From Verrucomicrobiota bacterium (lineage in GTDB: Bacteria > Verrucomicrobiota > Verrucomicrobiia > Verrucomicrobiales > DEV007), in NCBI GenBank assembly GCA_018970725.1, contig JAGWVU010000041.1, positions 1-43,948 of the forward strand: 43,948 bases of DNA, given 5' to 3'. The position numbers were made by a program, and so were the translations under genes. Every line of letters starts with the position of its first letter. Positions within the stretch are counted from its first letter, which is position 1. The notes under the pieces are model-generated. The model had not been told where the DNA came from, searched no databases, and saw only the letters and a program-made list of their open reading frames with translations. This document shows positions 16,684 through 25,346 of the stretch, piece after piece.

Positions 16684-18048
16684 TTACTTGTAAAATCGGT
16701 TGAGCACGGCTTTCTCGTCCGGCAAAAGGTCGGCTTCCCAAACCCGGCCGCCGCCCTTGCCCGCGGAATCAATCGCCCCGCCCGGACGAACCGCGGTCGG
16801 CGTTTTGTCGATCTCATGCTCGGTTTGCGAGATCCCCACGACATCCCCGGGCGCGGCCCGCCTCAAGTCATCGTTCACCGTGCGCTCCAGGTTTTTCGTG
16901 CCCAAATTGCTTTCCTGATCCTCATGGAACATCGGCGCGTCGCCCCGGCCGCGGTTCACGCCCCCCGCCCCGGGCCCCTCGCCGGGCACTTCCCCCAGCA
17001 TCCGCAGGATCTCTTTCTCACTCAAAACGCCTTCGCCCTCCCCCTCGCCACCTCCGGGCTTGTCACACTGCCCCAGCATCCGTTTCAAGGCTTCACGGTT
17101 CTCTCCCAGCTTCCGCGCCAATTCCCGCGCAGTCGCCGGATCCATCTTCTTCAATCCCTCCGGCCCCAACTTCCCCAAGGCCTCCAGCGTCTCCTTGTCC
17201 ATCGGCAGCGTCCCCAACTCCAACCCTTGCAACGCTTCCGCGAATTCACCCGCAATCCGCTCCGCGCCTTCCGGACTCAATTCGTTGCCAAACCGCGCCA
17301 TCGCCGACAACGCCGTGCCCGCTTCCGCCGTGTTCCGTTCCAACTCGGACAGCGACCGTTCCAAGGACTCGCGCAGGGAGTCGGTGGCCTCCAGATTGCT
17401 GTGACTGAACCACTGCTCCGGCGGATTCTCCCGCAACGCCTCGATCTGTTTGGCCAGTTCCTCCAACTTTTCCGGGTCCGCGATCTTCTCCTCCCGCAAA
17501 TCCTCCAGCCACTTTTCCATCTCCTGCCACGCCATCGGCTCGTTCGGCCGCGCCACCACGCCTTCCACCGGCCGGATCGGAAGGAAAAACGGCAGCGCCA
17601 CCAAGACCGCCGAAACCACCGGTGGCCCAATCAATCGCGGCCAGTTCCACACCCATCCATCTCCCCGGGTCGCTTCCTCCGGCACCGGCGGCCACTCCCC
17701 CAAACCCCGCGAGGCCGCTGTCAACGCGTTGTCCAACCGCATCCGCGCCTCCAAACGCACCATCGCCTGCTCCGAGGTCACAAACCGGCGCCGCGCCAGC
17801 CACCACGTCATCCCCATGACCAACGCCACCACCGCGCCGCAGGCGATCCCCGTCCAACGGATCACCGGCGGCGTCGCCTCGAACCATCCCGCCGAACGCA
17901 CATACAGCACCGCGCAGGCCCCGGCTACGCCAAACAACAACGACACCGGAGCCAGCCACTCCAGCCACCATCCCAGGTTCACCCGGCGCCGGGTCCGCGC
18001 GATGAGGCGACTCCAGACGCGATGGCGGGGGGGCGGGGTTCGACTCAT
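16684..18048 (-). CDS. Membrane protein with coiled-coil C-terminal part, unknown
   Basis: 454 residues from the ATG at 18048. That start was picked because it lies 13 nt after the upstream stop; a longer frame would overlap the YkgJ-type gene. Three membrane helices are visible: LAPVSLLFGVAGACAVLY, WTGIACGAVVALVMGM, and PPVVSAVLVALPFFLPI. The rest is highly charged and helical (EEKIADPEKLEELAKQIEAL and similar), predicted coiled coil, then a low-complexity glycine/glutamate stretch (GGGEGEGEG) and a tail ending ADLLPDEKAVLNRFYK. Proteins of this layout are usual first members of MoxR/DUF58 operons, and DUF4175 proteins fill a similar place elsewhere. Homology to DUF4175 is not shown here. 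Confidence 0.75.
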   Translation of the reverse strand: MSRTPPPRHRVWSRLIARTRRRVNLGWWLEWLAPVSLLFGVAGACAVLYVRSAGWFEATPPVIRWTGIACGAVVALVMGMTWWLARRRFVTSEQAMVRLEARMRLDNALTAASRGLGEWPPVPEEATRGDGWVWNWPRLIGPPVVSAVLVALPFFLPIRPVEGVVARPNEPMAWQEMEKWLEDLREEKIADPEKLEELAKQIEALRENPPEQWFSHSNLEATDSLRESLERSLSELERNTAEAGTALSAMARFGNELSPEGAERIAGEFAEALQGLELGTLPMDKETLEALGKLGPEGLKKMDPATARELARKLGENREALKRMLGQCDKPGGGEGEGEGVLSEKEILRMLGEVPGEGPGAGGVNRGRGDAPMFHEDQESNLGTKNLERTVNDDLRRAAPGDVVGISQTEHEIDKTPTAVRPGGAIDSAGKGGGRVWEADLLPDEKAVLNRFYK

Positions 18049-18061
18049 GACGCGCCGTATC

Positions 18062-18421
18062 CTAACGCCCATCGCCCCCGGACACAAGACGGACTTCTTT
18101 GGCTTCGCACATCTCCCGCCAACCAGGAAACCGCCACTCGTTGGGAAAGCCGCGGCACTGCTCCGGTTTGACCTCCTGGATCCGGCAATCCTTCCCCTCA
18201 AGAAACTCGCAGCTCCCGTCCTCCCGGGCCAGCAACGTCAACCCCCGCCGGTTGCGCCGCAACCCGGTGTGCCGGGCCACGAACTCGTAGGGGGAAATCC
18301 CGAGATGCCCCGCGATCCGCAGCGTATCCTCTTCCGTCAGCACCACTTCCCCCGGCCACCGGCAACAATTCGCGCAGCGCTGGCAAGCGTAATACACCCC
18401 GCTGGATTCCCCCGCATTCAT
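18062..18421 (-). CDS. YkgJ family cysteine-cluster protein
   Basis: 119 residues with the family's cysteine pattern: CQRCANCC near the start, then CEFLEGKDCRIQEVKPEQCRGFP. These conserved cysteines are thought to bind metal, possibly an iron-sulfur or zinc cluster; the biochemical role of the family is unknown. The ATG at 18421 overlaps the stop of the TPR-redoxin gene by ATGA, which supports it over an in-frame ATG at 18433. Lying directly after a redoxin-domain protein and upstream of the MoxR operon, with a cytochrome at the end, it adds to the redox or metal flavour of this transcription unit. Confidence 0.88.
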   Translation of the reverse strand: MNAGESSGVYYACQRCANCCRWPGEVVLTEEDTLRIAGHLGISPYEFVARHTGLRRNRRGLTLLAREDGSCEFLEGKDCRIQEVKPEQCRGFPNEWRFPGWREMCEAKEVRLVSGGDGR

Positions 18422-20607
18422 CGCCCGCTCCATTCCCCGGGTAACGCCAAAAGCCGCTTCGCCTCCTCCAACAGGAAGGCGGTGTCCAGAAACGGCTTCC
18501 ACCCGACATCGATCCACCGGATCCGGCCCGCGCCATCCACCAGCACCGTCCCGTGCAACGGATCCCCCTCGAAATCGTCATACGCCCGGAAGGCCCGGAA
18601 GACCTCCAACCCGGGGTCGCAAAGAATCTCCATCCCCGGCCCACCCGGGCCCGCGACAACTTCCCGCATCTTCGCGCCCCGCTCCGGCGGCTCAATGCCG
18701 ATCACGTGTAGGCTGATCCCGGCCACCCCGAACCCCGCGGACGCTTTCGCAAAAGCCTGCATTTGCTCCACGCAGTGCTGGCAATCCGCCCCCAAAACCA
18801 ACAGAAGCACCCGCGGCCGCCCCTTCAGATCCTTGCCCGATACCGTTGCGCCATCCAAGCCGGTCGCCCGCCACTCCGGCGCCGGCGGCGGCATCCACAG
18901 CTTTCCCCCTAACGTCTCCAGCTCAGGTCGCGGCCCCGCATCCACCCGCACCGGAGCCGCCGGGCGCCAGTCGCTTCCCGGAAAAATCTTTCGGTTCCAC
19001 GCCTCCATCCGTCGCGTCACCGGCAACCCGGGATCCAACGCGAAGGCCGCCCCGCGCGCCTCCCGCAACGCTTCCGCCACCTCCGGCAGCCGGTCCCCGG
19101 CCAGCAGAATCTCCGTCTTCGCCGCCAAACCAACCAAGTCCCGCGGAAACTTCGGGATCAAGGCCACGGCTTTCGCCGGTTGCCCCAACCGCACCCAGCA
19201 TCGCGCCCGGTCGACCGCCGGCATCTTGTCGCCCACTCCGTCCAACAACCCTCCCGCCGCCGCCGGATTCACCAAAACCGCTTCCAAAACCCGCAGCTCG
19301 GCGATCGCCGCATCGGCCGGCCCCGGCTTTTCCGCCTCCTTTTTCGCAGCAGCCGTCCCGGCTTTCTTGGTCTCCGCTTCCCGTCGGCGGATCTCCCGCT
19401 GCCGGATTTCCCCGAGGCTTCCGAGGGCTCCGGTGAGACGCGACGGTTCCCCTTGCGCAAACGCCGCCACCCCGAGGGCCCGCAAGCGCACCACTTCCGG
19501 CCCCGCGACCGGGCCTGGCCCGATCCAGATCGAATCCGCCGCCGCCGCGAGATCCTCCCAAAGCTCCCACTTTTCCAACGTCTCCAGCAGGCGGGTCCGA
19601 CCGAAAACAGCGGACGAGCCCGATTTGTCCAGCGTGTTGAAATCGGGATGCCGCGGGATCGCGATCAGGTTGGCCGCCAAGGCCATCGCTTCCCGGGCGC
19701 GGCCCAGCTCGTTCCACGTCCGCACCAGCCATTCCTGATTGTGGGCGTAATTGTGGATCTGGTCCGGCAACAAATAGGTCTTGGCGAGGTGCGCATGATC
19801 CACCCGGGCGGAGGCTTCCTGCTGCCAGGCCGCATCATCGAAACGGCGCAGTTTGGCGTAGGTGTGTCCCGGCATATGCCAGAGATGGGCGATTCCCGGT
19901 GCCGTGGGTCCGCAAGCCGCCGCCGACTCCACCGCCCGGATCGGTTTGGCATCGTCCCATAGATGAATGCGGTAATGATGCGCCGGGTGATCCCGTCGCG
20001 CCGCGAACACCTGGTCCAACAAGGCGTCCACCGCCTGTCGGCTCGAAATCGGGGCCTCGGCTCGCACGTGCCAGATTTTCCACGCCAGAAAGGCTTTCGC
20101 CTCCACGTCCCCGGGATACTCCTGAACGATGTTCTCCAAATCACGGATCAGGTCGAGCGCACGGCTCTTTTTGTCGCGCGAGTCTTCCCGATGGAAATTC
20201 TCCCAGGCCGCAATCCAAAGCTTTTCCCTCGGTGAAACGCTGTCACGAAGCGCGACCGCCTTGGAGAGAAGACCCTTGGCCCGTTTCTCCTGGTTCACAT
20301 TCGCCATTGCCATGCCCCAGAAAGCCATCGCGCAGGAGGGATCGAGAGAGGCCGCCTGCCGGAAAGACCGCTCCGCCTCGAAATACCAGAAACCGTGCAA
20401 CTGAGCGACTCCCTGGTTGAAAAACGCCTGGGCCTCCGCCTTGACCGTGGTCACGGGAAAGTCGATCCGCCCCATCCCGGGGAGCAGGACCGCTGCCTGT
20501 CGCGGCCCCTCGTTGAACGCTTCCCCATGCACGGAATGCCCCGGCAAGGGTTCGGCCGCCGGCAAACAGACAGCCCAGAGAAAGGAAATCAGGAGAAGAG
20601 GACGCAT
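18418..20607 (-). CDS. Exported TPR protein with C-terminal redoxin domain
   Basis: 729 residues. A signal peptide (LLLISFLWAVCLPAAEP) is followed by tetratricopeptide repeats, the first clear one reading FFNQGVAQLHGFWYFEAERS near residues 63-82, ending in a SLDP turn. A helical middle part contains two histidine-rich stretches (HPAHHYRIHLWDD and LWHMPGHTYAKL). The last 130 residues look like an AhpC/TSA-thioredoxin fold: GKDLKGRPRVLLLVLGADC with Cys609 and Cys612 in DCQHC, then TVLVDGAGRIRWIDVG. The CxxC pair could be redox-active. Such TPR-redoxin fusions occur in Planctomycetes and Verrucomicrobia without known substrate. It starts 13 nt after the dtd stop and overlaps the YkgJ-type gene by ATGA. 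Confidence 0.85.
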   Translation of the reverse strand: MRPLLLISFLWAVCLPAAEPLPGHSVHGEAFNEGPRQAAVLLPGMGRIDFPVTTVKAEAQAFFNQGVAQLHGFWYFEAERSFRQAASLDPSCAMAFWGMAMANVNQEKRAKGLLSKAVALRDSVSPREKLWIAAWENFHREDSRDKKSRALDLIRDLENIVQEYPGDVEAKAFLAWKIWHVRAEAPISSRQAVDALLDQVFAARRDHPAHHYRIHLWDDAKPIRAVESAAACGPTAPGIAHLWHMPGHTYAKLRRFDDAAWQQEASARVDHAHLAKTYLLPDQIHNYAHNQEWLVRTWNELGRAREAMALAANLIAIPRHPDFNTLDKSGSSAVFGRTRLLETLEKWELWEDLAAAADSIWIGPGPVAGPEVVRLRALGVAAFAQGEPSRLTGALGSLGEIRQREIRRREAETKKAGTAAAKKEAEKPGPADAAIAELRVLEAVLVNPAAAGGLLDGVGDKMPAVDRARCWVRLGQPAKAVALIPKFPRDLVGLAAKTEILLAGDRLPEVAEALREARGAAFALDPGLPVTRRMEAWNRKIFPGSDWRPAAPVRVDAGPRPELETLGGKLWMPPPAPEWRATGLDGATVSGKDLKGRPRVLLLVLGADCQHCVEQMQAFAKASAGFGVAGISLHVIGIEPPERGAKMREVVAGPGGPGMEILCDPGLEVFRAFRAYDDFEGDPLHGTVLVDGAGRIRWIDVGWKPFLDTAFLLEEAKRLLALPGEWSGR

Positions 20608-20620
20608 CGTTTTTCGGGAC

Positions 20621-21073
20621 TCATTCCCGTTGTTTGGAATCCATCCATATCGTTACTGGCCCGTCGTTGACCAGACTCACTTGCATGTCCGCGCCAAATT
20701 CTCCCCGCGCCACCGGACGGCCCAACTCCACGGACAGGGTTTCGAGAAAGAAACGATAGAGAGGTTCCGCGTGCTCCGGACGGGCCGCCTGCGCGAAACT
20801 CGGCCGGTTTCCCTTCCGCGTGCTGGCGTGCAGGGTGAACTGGCTTACCACCAGAATCGCCCCTCCCAGATCCGCGCAGGACAGGTTGAATTTGCCTTCG
20901 TCATCCGCAAAAATCCGCATCCGGACAATTTTTCCCGCCAACCAGACCGCGTCTTCCGCCGAGTCTTCCCCCTCGATCCCGAGCAACACCAACAATCCGG
21001 GCCCGATCTCGCCCCGGACTTCCCCGCCCACCCGCACGGAGGCTTCCCGGACGCGTTGCAACAAGACCCGCAT
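20621..21073 (-). CDS. dtd: D-aminoacyl-tRNA deacylase
   Basis: DTD removes D-amino acids mistakenly attached to tRNA. The 150 residues match the family closely: opening [14 protein letters not shown], the catalytic motif SQFTL within [11 protein letters not shown], and the active-site loop NDGPVTIW near the C-terminus (the usual form is NxGPVT). The ATG at 21073 has GGGAGG a few bases upstream. It is the first gene of the minus-strand run; its stop lies 13 nt before the TPR-redoxin start. It diverges from the serine acetyltransferase gene with a 138-nt gap, so the promoter of the whole operon is probably in that gap. Confidence 0.95.
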   Translation of the reverse strand: MRVLLQRVREASVRVGGEVRGEIGPGLLVLLGIEGEDSAEDAVWLAGKIVRMRIFADDEGKFNLSCADLGGAILVVSQFTLHASTRKGNRPSFAQAARPEHAEPLYRFFLETLSVELGRPVARGEFGADMQVSLVNDGPVTIWMDSKQRE

Positions 21074-21152
21074 CCTCCCCCCTCCCTCTTTCCGCCGCCG
21101 CTGTCAACTCCCCGCCCTCTCCCGAAATCTCCGGCCCCACCTTGTTTCCACC

Positions 21153-21180
21153 TTGGCAACCGCCGGGAATCCGGTAGTGT
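21153..21180 (+). promoter_or_regulatory. Possible promoter of cysE-sprT
   Basis: TTGGCA (21153-21158) and TAGTGT (21175-21180) are 16 nt apart and the -10 box is 31 nt before the cysE start. The -35 matches consensus at five of six, the -10 at only three. Confidence 0.3.
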
Positions 21181-21211
21181 GTCCCAGTCCCGCCCGCGGG
21201 TTTTCCTTTGC

Positions 21212-22156
21212 ATGGAAGATTGTCCGAAAAAGCGAGTCGCCAGGGCTCTCGTCGATTCCTATCACGAGGTCGGAGGGATCAACCGGATCGATTGCTCCAA
21301 TCTCCCCTCCAAGCGCGCCGTCGCGGCCATGTGCGAGGACCTCCTCCGCCTCCTCTTCCCGGGGTTCCACGATGAGGAACCCATCGCCTCCGAAGAGATC
21401 GAGGCCCTCACCGAACGACGGATCTTCGAACTCGTGAACCGCCTCGTCCCCGAGGTCGCCAAAAGCCTCAGCTTCTCCGAACAACGCGGCGGCCGCCACC
21501 AGCAAACCGCGGAGGAACTGGTCTGCGACTTCCTGGCCAGCCTGCCCGAAATCCGGCGCCTCCTCAGCACCGATGTCGAGGCCGCCTACGAGGGCGATCC
21601 GGCCGCCACCAGCGTCGAGGTCATCATCGTTTCCTACCCGGCCATCGAGGCCATCGCCATCCAGCGCGCCGCCCATGTCCTCTTCGGCAAGGGCGTCCCC
21701 CTCATCCCCCGCATGATGACCGAATGGGCCCACGGCCGCACCGGGATCGACATCCACCCCGGGGCCAGGATCGGCTCTCACTTTTTCATCGATCACGGCA
21801 CCGGCGTCGTCATCGGCGAGACCTGCCGCATCGGCAACTCCGTGAAACTCTACCACGGCGTCACCCTCGGCGCCCGCAGCTTCCCCAAGGACCCGGAAGG
21901 CCGGGTCCTCAAGGGCTCCAAACGGCATCCCGACGTCGAGGATCAGGTCACGATTTATCCCAACGCCACCATCCTCGGCGGCAAAACCGTCATCGGCATG
22001 GGCTCGACCATCGGCGCCAATGTCTTTCTCCGCGACAGCGTCCCCCCCGCCACCCTCGTGACCACCGAGGGGGCCTCCCAACGATTCCTCAACAAGGAAA
22101 CCGGCGAGGAACTCGAAATCCACCCCCCGGAAGCCCTCCCTGCCATCATCCCGTGA
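21212..22156 (+). CDS. cysE: Serine O-acetyltransferase
   Basis: Serine acetyltransferase makes O-acetylserine from serine and acetyl-CoA, the first step of cysteine synthesis. The 314 residues carry an N-terminal helical domain of about 170 residues, longer than in the short EpsC type, then the hexapeptide left-handed beta-helix: DIHPGARIGSHFFIDHGTGV, VIGETCRIGNSVKLYHGVTL, and the region around VTIYPNATILGGKTVIGMGS. The catalytic histidines in DIHPG and IDHGTG are present. The ATG at 21212 was chosen as the only start between the divergent promoter region and the conserved domain; upstream codons in the same frame lie antisense to dtd. Its stop overlaps the GTG of the SprT-like gene (GTGA). 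Confidence 0.93.
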   Translation: MEDCPKKRVARALVDSYHEVGGINRIDCSNLPSKRAVAAMCEDLLRLLFPGFHDEEPIASEEIEALTERRIFELVNRLVPEVAKSLSFSEQRGGRHQQTAEELVCDFLASLPEIRRLLSTDVEAAYEGDPAATSVEVIIVSYPAIEAIAIQRAAHVLFGKGVPLIPRMMTEWAHGRTGIDIHPGARIGSHFFIDHGTGVVIGETCRIGNSVKLYHGVTLGARSFPKDPEGRVLKGSKRHPDVEDQVTIYPNATILGGKTVIGMGSTIGANVFLRDSVPPATLVTTEGASQRFLNKETGEELEIHPPEALPAIIP

Positions 22157-22773
22157 GCCGAAACCTCCCCTTCTCCCGCCAACAACTCGAACTCTTTTCG
22201 CCCCCGCCGGAAACCGGCCTCCCCGGATCCGCCTCCGCGCCTCCCCTGCCCTCGGGAGACGATCCCGACCTGACCGACCTGAGCCGGAGCCTCGTCGCCT
22301 CCCTCGGCATCCCGGACCTCGCCAAACGCGTCCTCGTGCACTGGAACCCCCGGCTCCGCACCACCGCCGGTCGCGCCTACCGCACCCGGGCTCTCATCGA
22401 ACTCAACCCCCAGCTCGTCCGCATTTCTCCGGAGGAGATCGACCGCACCCTGCGCCACGAACTGGCCCACCTCGTGGCCGCCCACCGCGCCGGACGCCGC
22501 AAAATTCCCGCCCACGGGCGCGACTGGCGCCACGCCTGCTCCGAACTCGGCATCCCCGGAGAATCCCGTTGCCACGACCTCCCCTTCAAACGCCGCCAGG
22601 TCCGCCGCAACTTCTCCTACGTCTGCCCCGCCTGCCATCACCGCCTTCTCCGCGTCCGTCGCCTCAAATCAGCCGCCGCCTGTTACCATTGCTGCCGCAC
22701 CCACAACCACGGCCGCTTCGACCCCCGCTTCCAACTGGTCGAGGCCCGTCTCGATGCGTCCCCACCTCCGTGA
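22153..22773 (+). CDS. SprT-like zinc protein
   Basis: 206 residues with the SprT fold: LNPQLVRISPEEIDRTLRHE leading into the HELAH zinc-protease motif (102-106), a third ligand in HGRDW (His121), and a C-terminal zinc ribbon with CPAC (158-161) and CYHC (177-180). SprT/Spartan-type proteins include metalloproteases acting on DNA-protein crosslinks; bacterial members are largely uncharacterised. A proline-rich region of 40 residues precedes the domain. The GTG at 22153 overlaps the cysE stop and was chosen for this coupling; the frame is open further upstream inside cysE without any domain content. All metal ligands appear intact. Confidence 0.85.
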   Translation: MSRNLPFSRQQLELFSPPPETGLPGSASAPPLPSGDDPDLTDLSRSLVASLGIPDLAKRVLVHWNPRLRTTAGRAYRTRALIELNPQLVRISPEEIDRTLRHELAHLVAAHRAGRRKIPAHGRDWRHACSELGIPGESRCHDLPFKRRQVRRNFSYVCPACHHRLLRVRRLKSAAACYHCCRTHNHGRFDPRFQLVEARLDASPPP

Positions 22774-23093
22774 ATCCGGCAACCCGGGTTCAGAGCCGGT
22801 AGAAAACCCGCACCGCACCCGTCGCGAGCATCTCCCACCGCGGAGCAGATTCGTGAAGGATCCGTTAGAAAGCGGTATCAAGGAAGCGCGATATCAAGAT
22901 CCTTGCAAATCTTCCTGGCGATCGTCTCTCTGAGCTCCCGATGGTCTCTCCCGTTGCTCATCCGAGGTCAATGGACGCCGTCGGCGCCCCCGACTCTTAC
23001 CGAAAAACCAAAGACAACTCCCGGATAAAGGAACCGCTGGAACCTCATTCCGAATCAATCGGGATGCCCCCCATCACAAGACCTGCGCAAGCG
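22774..23093. other. Gap holding short broken reading frames
   Basis: No complete gene. On the minus strand there is a 27-residue frame with ATG (22878-22961, MSNGRDHRELRETIARKICK and seven more residues), and an open stretch without a start (22790-22864) reading RILHESAPRWEM then AVRVFYRL before a stop. Both look protein-like and could be scraps of decayed genes. The first weakly recalls DruA/DUF4338-type sequence, which I do not claim. Confidence 0.4.
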
Positions 23094-25112
23094 TCATTCC
23101 CGGCCGTTGGTCCGGAGCTCTGCGAGCCGCGCCTCGATCTCGGGCGGGGTGGAATCGGGGAGAGCGCCTCCGAGGTGCTTTGCCAGAAACCTTTCGATTG
23201 CCCGGTAGACGGCCGGTTCGTTGGCGGGATCCGCAAACCCGTGGCCTTCGTTGAGGGCGACCAGATAGTCCACGGACAGGCCTTGGGAGCGGCAGGCTGC
23301 CACAAAGCGGTCGGACTGACCGATCCTCACGGTTTCGTCCCGCGCGCCATGATAGATCAGGATCGGCGCTTTGATCGAGGAAACGGCGTGGACCGGGGAC
23401 TGCCAAACCAACCGGCGGACATCGTCCGGATCCCCGGGGTTGCCGATCTTCAGGTTCAAGTCCCCCTGAAACGGCTTCCACCGTTGGGGAATCTCCCTGA
23501 CATAGGCCGGGAGATCCGACGGCCCGAATAGGCAGACCCCGGCGGCGTAGAGACCGGGGGTGAAGGCCAGTCCCGCCAAGGCCGCGAAGCCTCCGTAGGA
23601 ACCGCCCAGAATGGCGATTCGCTTGGGATCCGCTATATTCTGGCGGATCAACCATTCCACACCGTCGGTGACGTCGTCCTGCATCACGCCGCGACCCCAC
23701 CCGCGATAGCCGGCCGATTCGAACGCCTTGCCAAATCCGGACGAACCCCGGAAGTTCGGTTGGAAGACCGCATACCCCCGGCTGACCAGAAATTGGACCC
23801 TCGGGTCGTAGCCCCAGTAGGTCCGTTTGTTGGGACCGCCGTGCGGAAAAACCACCACCGGCAAGGCAGTGCGCACCGTTCCCGGCGGGACCGTCAAGTA
23901 ACCTGAAATCCGGTGCCCGTCCCGGGCCGGATAGGAGACCGGTTCCATGCGCCCGAGCCATCCCGGTCCGATTGTCTGGTCATGCCAATCCAATCGCACG
24001 ACCCGGTGCGCGTCCCCGTCATAATAGTATTCCGCTTCCGGCCCGGTATCCCGGGTCAAGGTGAGCAACCATCGTTTTCCATCGAGGCTCCCTTCCACCA
24101 ACCGGATCTCGCCGGGAGGCAACAGTTCGCTCGCCCGCTTGAAAAGCGCCTCGGTTTCCGGACAGCTCCAGTGGTATTCGGATTGCCCCCGGAGATAGCA
24201 TACTCCGAGCAGGCGGCGGCCATCGCGGGAGAAAAGCGCTTGGTGGAAATCGACTTCGCGCAACGGGTCTTCCGCCAAGGACGTCCGTTCGCCGGTCGCC
24301 AGATCGACGCTCTCCAACCGGGCGAATCCGGCGTCTTTTCCCGAGTTGGTCACGATGTAGGCGCAAGAGTCGTCCGCATGAATCCCCGCGAGATTCAAGG
24401 ATTCGCCGGGGGCGCAGCGCAGCAACGGTTTCAGCTGGCCGGGATGGAAGGCGACGAGTTCCTTGCTCCCGTCCGGTTCCGGCCGGATGCCCACCAGAGT
24501 GTTGCCGCTCCGCGACACGTTCCAAAGGGAAACCCCGTCCACCTTCGCGTGCAGTGGTTCCCATCCGGCGGACGCGGACCCGACGCCGTGGAGGTCGACG
24601 AATCCCGGCCGATCCGGGGCCGGGACGCTGAGGACGATCCGGGTGGCCGAGGAATCGTTCCCGCGGATGGAACCGACCAGTTCCGCCTGCTTCCCGGGTT
24701 CCGCGAGGGTCCGGACGACGATCCCCTCCGCGCCGGGGGAGTCCGTCAGGTTCGCGCAAGCGATCCGCGTTCCACCGGAGGACGTGCGGGCCGCGAAGGC
24801 GAGACACCGTTCGTCCGCCCAGAAAAACGAAACGACCTGGGTGTCATCCCCGGAACTGATTTCCCGGGTGCTGCCCCGGAGATTCCCGGGACAGGCGACG
24901 CGGAGGGCGGTCCCCCGTTCGCTCGCCTGGAGAAACGCCACGAAGTCGCCGCGAGGAGAAAGACGAAAGACCTCCGCCGACCGGGGCGCGAAAAAAGCGG
25001 CCACGGGCGGCATCGGATCGCGGACGACTCCGTGGGTTGGCGACGGTGCGCCGGCTAGGACGGCACCGGCGCACACAAATGCGCAAATGACCCCCGTTTT
25101 GGTGGCCGTCAT
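23094..25112 (-). CDS. S9 (prolyl oligopeptidase) family serine peptidase
   Basis: 672 residues. The start MTATKTGVICAFVCAGAVLAG looks like a signal peptide, so it is probably exported. A beta-propeller domain of about 400 residues (sequence such as VFRLSPRGDFVAFL at the start) precedes an alpha/beta-hydrolase domain. The catalytic triad is visible: Ser505 in GGSYGGF, Asp592 in ARDETVR and His624 in NEGHGF. VVFPHGGPNKRTYWGYD supplies the oxyanion region typical of S9C acylaminoacyl-peptidase-like enzymes. It lies 21 nt downstream of the small CxxCxGTG protein gene on the same strand and may share its transcript. The substrate is unknown. Confidence 0.92.
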   Translation of the reverse strand: MTATKTGVICAFVCAGAVLAGAPSPTHGVVRDPMPPVAAFFAPRSAEVFRLSPRGDFVAFLQASERGTALRVACPGNLRGSTREISSGDDTQVVSFFWADERCLAFAARTSSGGTRIACANLTDSPGAEGIVVRTLAEPGKQAELVGSIRGNDSSATRIVLSVPAPDRPGFVDLHGVGSASAGWEPLHAKVDGVSLWNVSRSGNTLVGIRPEPDGSKELVAFHPGQLKPLLRCAPGESLNLAGIHADDSCAYIVTNSGKDAGFARLESVDLATGERTSLAEDPLREVDFHQALFSRDGRRLLGVCYLRGQSEYHWSCPETEALFKRASELLPPGEIRLVEGSLDGKRWLLTLTRDTGPEAEYYYDGDAHRVVRLDWHDQTIGPGWLGRMEPVSYPARDGHRISGYLTVPPGTVRTALPVVVFPHGGPNKRTYWGYDPRVQFLVSRGYAVFQPNFRGSSGFGKAFESAGYRGWGRGVMQDDVTDGVEWLIRQNIADPKRIAILGGSYGGFAALAGLAFTPGLYAAGVCLFGPSDLPAYVREIPQRWKPFQGDLNLKIGNPGDPDDVRRLVWQSPVHAVSSIKAPILIYHGARDETVRIGQSDRFVAACRSQGLSVDYLVALNEGHGFADPANEPAVYRAIERFLAKHLGGALPDSTPPEIEARLAELRTNGRE

Positions 25113-25133
25113 GCGGTCAGCCAGGGCAAGGGA

Positions 25134-25304
25134 TCAATAATCGCTGTTAAATCCCGTCCCTTTGCAAGCAAAACAGGCTGTATTGCCATTGCCTCCACTG
25201 AAGCCCGTGCCGTTGCAGAAAGTACAACGGAGCCCGAGCGCCTGAACCGTAGCGACGGTTGCGAGTGACAGACCGACCAAAGCGATGATGATTTTATGTC
25301 TCAT
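25134..25304 (-). CDS. Small exported protein with two CxxCxGTG motifs
   Basis: A 56-residue gene read directly from the bases, with ATG at 25304 and TGA at 25134. A basic MRHKIIIALVGLSLATVATV start with a following QALG looks like a signal peptide. The mature part is only about 35 residues and contains two copies of a DnaJ zinc-finger-type motif, CTFCNGTGF and CFACKGTGF, separated by about ten residues rich in Gly and Asn. DnaJ carries four such CxxCxGxG repeats that bind two zincs; two copies could bind one zinc or be redox-active. It sits 21 nt upstream of the S9 peptidase and diverges from the kinase gene. The repeat and signal peptide make a real gene likely, but there is no clear ribosome-binding site. 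Confidence 0.6.
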   Translation of the reverse strand: MRHKIIIALVGLSLATVATVQALGLRCTFCNGTGFSGGNGNTACFACKGTGFNSDY

Positions 25305-25346
25305 TGAGTGTTAGGATTGGGTTGTTTGCTGTCAGGGCGGAGAGGA

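Noticed and set aside
16090-19738. Two overlapping plus-strand frames (16090-18171 and 17450-19738)
   Set aside because: Both are antisense to MoxR, the coiled-coil membrane protein, YkgJ-type and TPR-redoxin genes, which have clear motifs and tight spacing.
22878-22961. 27-residue minus-strand frame as a toxin or DruA-like gene
   Set aside because: Too short, with a stop right after; similarity is only a vague pattern, so it is listed as a scrap.
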